This document shows positions 58,972 to 64,000 of a stretch of DNA of 64,000 nucleotides, piece after piece (positions within the stretch are counted from its first letter, which is position 1; each line of letters begins with the position of its first letter). Under the pieces are notes generated by a model, which was not told the origin of the DNA, searched no databases, and saw nothing but the letters and a program-made list of their open reading frames with translations. The stretch is from the NCBI RefSeq assembly GCF_014898055.3, contig NW_023601104.1, forward strand, positions 47,924,699 to 47,988,698. Direction: 5' to 3'. The DNA is from Talpa occidentalis (taxonomy: Eukaryota; Chordata; Mammalia; Eulipotyphla; Talpidae). The position numbers and the translations under genes were made by a program.

Positions 58972-59189
58972 AAAATGTATTGCTTTTACCCATTTATAAA
59001 TAATGAATATTCATTTTAGAGATTTAAAAATACAAAATATCACTTGTGATAAAATCAACTTATTCATCACTGTCAATATTTGACAGGCACTGTAACTGTA
59101 TATTATCCCTGGTAGTAGAATTAGATAAGTTTTAAAATAGTTTATGTATATTTTCCAAACCTGCTCTCTCTGTATCTCAATTTCTGTCT

Positions 59190-59310
59190 CTGTCTATATA
59201 TATAAAATATATATTAGATTTTTATATAAATATATCAGTATTATATTATGCTAATTAACATATTAGCTATATACATATATAGATAATATATTAAGTGGTA
59301 ATATATATTG
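59190..59310 (+). repeat. AT-rich low-complexity tract
   Basis: TATATA-type sequence immediately left of the inverted L1. Confidence 0.8.
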
Positions 59311-59319
59311 GGTAATAAG

Positions 59320-60195
59320 AATAATCTTTTTGTTTCCTTGTCTTGGTTATTATGAATAGCACTACAATAAACATAGGGGTGCATTTTTCATTTTAGATTA
59401 GTGTCTTCATATTCCTTTAGAAATGGAATTGTTGGATCACATGTGGGTCTATGTTAAAATTTTTTGAGGAATCGCTATACTGTGGCAGCATGACTTCACA
59501 TTTCCAAAAGTGTATAAAGGCTCCTTTTTCTCCACACCCTTGCCAACACTTGTTTCTTGTCTTTTTCATATCGGCCATTCTCACAGGTGTGGTATGGTAT
59601 CTCATTGTGATTTTGATTTGCATTTCTCTAATAAGTGATGGTGAACAATTTTTCATATGCTTTATTGTTATCTTTATATTGTCTTTAGAGAAGTATCTTT
59701 TCAGATCTTCTGCCCATTTTTGATTTAATTGTTTGGTTGTTGAATTATATGAATTAATAGTGTCTATTGACAGATAATTGGATAAAGGAGTTGTGGTGCA
59801 TACACATAATAGAATAGTACTTAGCTATAAAAAAACTGAAATTTTGCCATTTTGCCACAATATGATAAAACTTGAGATAATTATGCTAAGTGAAATTAGT
59901 CAGAATGAGAAAGAAAAATACCAGATGATTTCACTCATATGTAGAATATAAAGAAACAAAGTAAGTGAGCAAACAAAACAAAAGCCTTAGACTTTGACAA
60001 CAAAATAGTGGTGATCAGAGGGGAAGAGAATGGGGGTGGGAGGAAGGGCTGAAGGGGACCTATTGGGTAGTGCTGAATGGTAACTAGACCTTTAGTGATG
60101 AGTATGATATGATAGATATATTTATTGAGGTGTGAAACTGTGCTCCTGAAACTTACATAGTATTGTAAGGAAATGCTACTTTAGAAAAAAAAAAG
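59320..60195. mobile_element. Old L1 with 5' inversion (twin priming)
   Basis: About 59340-59760 holds ORF2 sequence on the minus strand ([20 protein letters not shown], then [11 protein letters not shown]). About 59765-60190 holds the following part of ORF2 and 3'UTR on the plus strand ([17 protein letters not shown]), ending in poly(A). Adjacent parts of one L1 in opposite directions are the mark of twin priming. AGAATCTTTTGT after the tail resembles AGAATAATCTTTTTGT before it. Confidence 0.85.
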
Positions 60196-61139
60196 AATCT
60201 TTTGTGTAGAGAATTAAAAAGATATTAATTCCTCCCAAATTTTATAGTTATATCTGAGATAGATGTAGCTATTCAACAGATGGAGCTGTTTCAAGGCCTC
60301 AATTCTTGCATTTGATTAGTTTGCATTTATACTAGGAGTTAGGCTCTATATTCAGCTTTCACATTTATTTTTAAGTATTGTGCATTGATGCTTACTGAGC
60401 ACTTTAGATTTATACATATTTATAAGTTAAAAGCTAATTTATTCTGTTTGGGTTTAGATTTTACTTGTTTCTTACCCATCAAAAAGAGAATGATCCTTTA
60501 TTAGAATTCAGACTTTTCCAAGATCACTCCAACATCAAACAAGATAATCATAAGGAAAGCATCTTTCAATTTTTTTGTCTAAAAAAGCAGATTTATATAA
60601 AATTATTCTGACTGTTCACTTGACAAGATGCATTATTTTAAGCAGTCAAACAAAATGGTTTTGTGTGAAATCAAATGATGTCAACATATATTTACTGAGA
60701 GTCTATAGTTTACCAGGTCCTGAGTGGTTACTATGAGGTCAATGGGGAAGACTAGTGTAAAGTCCCCACCCTATAGAAACTTACAGCCTAACAGGGAGAT
60801 AACACATAAAGTGGGGGAGGAAAGAAGCCTGGTGCACAGACATGTATGGAGCACCTACAATGGCCTTGGAATTGAGTGAGGTATTCCCACATCAGCTATC
60901 TCCTGCATAATCTACATCATTAAATCCCCTTAAATCGCTTGGTATGCTCTTTCCAACTCTTCACCCAGTGGTCTAGGCTTCAGATTTTCCTCAGTTTCTC
61001 CACCCTTGATCACCGTTCCCCTTCAACTGTCACTAAATTGCTCTAGCTTTTTCCTATTGCCTTCTCACTGGTTTAATTACTTTCTAGTCTTACTAGCCCA
61101 TCATCTTTTTATCCCTCTTTTTAAAGAGTGGATTTTTTT

Positions 61140-61409
61140 ATTTTTATTTTTTTAAATTTATTTATTTATAAAAGAACGGGGGTACATGCCAGATGTGAGG
61201 GAGGGTGAGAGGATTCACCATAGACAGAGTGGGGAACAGAACAGGCAGACTGACGAAACACACAGCTAAGGGGAGCAATGGGCGAGATAGGAGAGGTCTG
61301 CTATACCATATGGGATTCTCCCCAGCCCGCAGGGATTGAACCCACGCTATAGAGGCTGCGGACAGCTTCACAGTGCGGTGCTCAACTGCCTGCGCCACCA
61401 GGGAGGCCC
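61140..61409 (-). mobile_element. SINE, older subfamily
   Basis: AAAGAGTGGATTTTTTA at 61123-61139, with a near-copy at 61410-61426. Confidence 0.92.
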
Positions 61410-62699
61410 AAAGAGTGGACTTTTTAAAAGGCAACTATGATTTGATTAATTGCAACTCTTTTGGGCTACAAGGAACAGACTTCACTTAAGATAACCAAAG
61501 CAGAGGGTCATTTATTATTATGAAAGCAACAGTGACTCTTGGGTCTCAAGGGTAGGGTTCAGATAGGTCAGGAGAACAGAATGGATCAAGAGTATATAGT
61601 CTTAATTCTTCTTTTTGTCTTTCTCTACATATTTGCCTCATTTCTTACTGCCGATCAACTCTTCTGGCTTACATGGTAGAAAATGACATACAGATAGACC
61701 AGGGGCTATCCCAGTTTCTGTTCTAAATTCCTCAGAGAAGGGAATAATTTGACCAGCCTGAATTAGGTGTCACCCTTAGATCAATCACCAATAACAATCA
61801 AAGTTATCTTGTAATGGCAATGCAACCATCCCCATGTTTTTGGAAGACAGGAGGGGAAGTTCTCAGAAACAGGGTAGCTAGAGTGATAAATCAGTACATA
61901 TTTCTCTGAGTTGATTGGAACATATGATTGAGTCATGGGTAAAAATAATTAATGTTATAATGATCATTTTGGACCAAATTTTCAAGAATCTTTAGGTGAA
62001 GTTTAAAGAATTTGAACTTTATCCTAAAAACACTGGGAGGGGAGTATTACAGTTTTTTAAGGGAAATAACTAGATGCAACAGTATTAGAGGTTTACTCAC
62101 AAAGTAGATTATATGGATTAGAATTGGGAGAAACTGAGCAGAGACTGCTTAGGAAATACGATGACATGGGCGTTGGAGGAATCTGAGTAAAAATGAGAAG
62201 ACAGATTACTTGGATAAAATAGTGGAGTTTCGTTTTTTAAATGTTTGGAAGATTTTGTCATTATTATGCTGCTATGGAACACAATAATATAAAGATCAGA
62301 TGTTTCATAATTCATAAGGGTAGATCCATGTAGTTCTGACAACTGTATCTTGTTTCTGACAGTTTTAAAATTTTCTTTCCTCTGGGAGACAAGGTATTTT
62401 TTACCCCTCTATCTCATCATTCCCACCCCAGCCTACCACATGTCGGGTATATATTATTAGAAATAGAAATAAAGCTGCAAAACTCCGGGGACTAGTTAGG
62501 CAGAGAGGCAGGGAGAGTGACAAATCAATGATGAATTCTTTTTGATTCAAGATTGGAGTTCCTGTAACAAGGAAAAAAACAGTATCATTAACTAAGAGTA
62601 CTGGACAGTGAGTTATTTTTTAAAAAGCTCTGTCAAGCTTCCATAGTACTTTCTCTGTAGTTTATTTTAGCACTTATGACATTGCCTTATAGTTACATG

Positions 62700-62830
62700 T
62701 TCAGGTGCCCACCTCCACACTGAGCTGTCAACTTCTCTAGGGCAGTGACTCTTGCTTATTGATCTTTATTATCCATGTTATTCACCTAAAGCTTGCCTTA
62801 GAGATGCCAAACAAATGTTGCATCTTCCTC
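62700..62830 (+). repeat. L2 LINE 3'-end fragment
   Basis: GAGCTGTCAACTTCTCTAGGGCAG, in part, followed by the TTGCCTTAGAGATGCCAAAC end, resembles the L2 tail. Confidence 0.5.
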
Positions 62831-64000
62831 ATTCAATTAATCGGTTTTTAAAAGTAGAGCTTATATTTCTTCATATACCCTGTTGAGCACTAAAGAGGGC
62901 TAATTGAACAAAATTTGCCAATGTATGAACTACCAGTATTTCTTCTGTTCTGGTTCTTCCAGATTCTTATGAGAATTGGGACCAAAAATGATGTGAGAGA
63001 AAAACAAAAGGGGTAAGTTTGGGTAAAATATTTTCTGGGGCTTGTGCAAAAAGGAATTGAGGGACTATAGGGATGTGTGAAGATAGGTGGATTGCAGAGA
63101 ATATAAGGGGATATAAGAAGTGTTGGTATGAATTGTGTGTTCTCTTTTTAGTCTTCGACAAACATGAATAAAAGGTTTGCTTTTTTTTGAACTTCAGGTT
63201 GTGGATTGTGTTCTTTTGAGGATACCATCTGGGCTAGAACCACAAAAGTCGTAACTATGTAAGTTTAGTATTTATTTAGTAAGGATCTGTGAAAGGAAGA
63301 AGAAAAAAGAGCAAGAGAGAAGAAAATAAGGGTAAGAGGAAGGAAGGAGTAAGGAGTAAGGGCACATTAATGTTAGGTTTCATACAGGAGTTCCATAACT
63401 GTAATCATTATACCTTGAGTTCCAATTTAAAAGCAATAGAATTTATCTGAATTATATCTTAATTATCTCTGAGATTTCCAGTCAGGGTATGAGTGGTTAT
63501 TAGTGAGATTCAAAATCATTAAGAGAAGCTCATTTGGCATTAAGAAATCCAGCTAATCTTTTACTATAAATGAAATGAACACAATAGCAATTCTCATTAA
63601 AGAAAGCAACCATTTAATGACTTAAATGCGTCAATTGTTAGTTTTCAAAATGGTAGAAACTAACACTCCTTTTCCCCACCCAAGGAACTTAAAATCCAGC
63701 ATTTTTATTCGGAGCATCATTCTTATAATTAATAAAAATAATTTTTTTCTCAATTACTTATTTAGATACTGAGACTAATGTAGTATGTTGAACTATACCC
63801 TGAGGAACTTTAAAATGAAACATCAAAATATTCAAAGAGCAATAGAAATAAAATGAATTTCAAGAATTAATTAGTTATTAGGATCATGTGTAATTACTAC
63901 TATTATGTAACATAATCCTAAATGAATAAATTATAAGTGTACATGAACAGGCTAGGAGCATATTAAAACTTTCTTGAGGCTTATTCATATTTTAAAAAGT

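Larger units (their letters stand above)
60196..64000. other. Intergenic to window end, no gene seen
   Basis: Holds one SINE at 61140, an ancient repeat piece near 60715 and an L2-like tail at 62700. The neighbouring gene NUBPL, expected further right, is not reached. Confidence 0.55.

Noticed and set aside
1..64000. CRISPR arrays, operons, phage or plasmid genes
   Set aside because: No regular direct repeats with unique spacers, no dense ORFs with ribosome binding sites; the window is mammalian nuclear DNA.
37618..64000. NUBPL first exon
   Set aside because: Expected from synteny, but no CpG-rich non-repeat block or recognisable start of that protein is seen.

Overview
This is nuclear DNA of a placental mammal. 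The evidence is a spliced vertebrate gene with consensus splice sites, L1 LINEs, tRNA-derived SINEs, MIR/L2/LTR-type remnants, and long AT-rich non-coding stretches. The abundant SINE (tRNA-like head with A and B boxes, a CT-rich body, and a tail of TAAA repeats followed by poly(A)) suggests a laurasiatherian, perhaps a horseshoe or leaf-nosed type of bat. That species guess is from memory of SINE style and is tentative.

Genes. Left end: DTD2 (D-aminoacyl-tRNA deacylase 2, also called ATD) lies on the minus strand with three coding exons (8625-8515, 5654-5585, 1971-1646) and a CpG-rich promoter at about 8.3-8.8 kb. At 24.6-25.6 kb, also minus, is GPR33, a chemoattractant-type GPCR gene that is broken here by three frameshifts and has lost the arginine of its DRY motif. 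At 27.35-27.88 kb is a decayed processed pseudogene of ribosomal protein gene RPL23A. The order and orientation DTD2-GPR33 match the human 14q12 neighbourhood (HEATR5A - DTD2 - GPR33 - NUBPL), so HEATR5A should lie left of this window and NUBPL to the right. I see no NUBPL exon inside the window.

Repeats. The rest is intergenic and shaped by retrotransposition. A nearly full-length young L1 (30193-37068) has a 5'UTR with tandem monomers, ORF1 with two stops, and ORF2 interrupted by a SINE. It sits inside a SINE that sits inside an older SINE. A second, 5'-truncated copy of the same L1 family lies at 51682-54879. Both carry the same in-frame TGA just before the reverse transcriptase FADD box. 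Older L1 pieces lie at 13.1, 20.8, 23.8, 42.0, 48.6, 55.8 and 59.3 kb, the last with a twin-priming inversion. I count about 27 SINE copies in two age classes, many with target-site duplications readable to the base. LTR sequences on the minus strand occur at 15.5-16.3 kb, including a 400-bp solo LTR with a 5-bp duplication, and at 50.46-50.84 kb.

No operon, CRISPR array, phage or novel multi-gene system is present. The points most worth a second look are the GPR33 inactivation, the shared stop codon in the two L1 copies, the L1 5'UTR monomers, the SINE subfamily defined by a CATGCCTCTAT tail, the nested insertions, and a perfect 15-bp inverted repeat at 23.27 kb.
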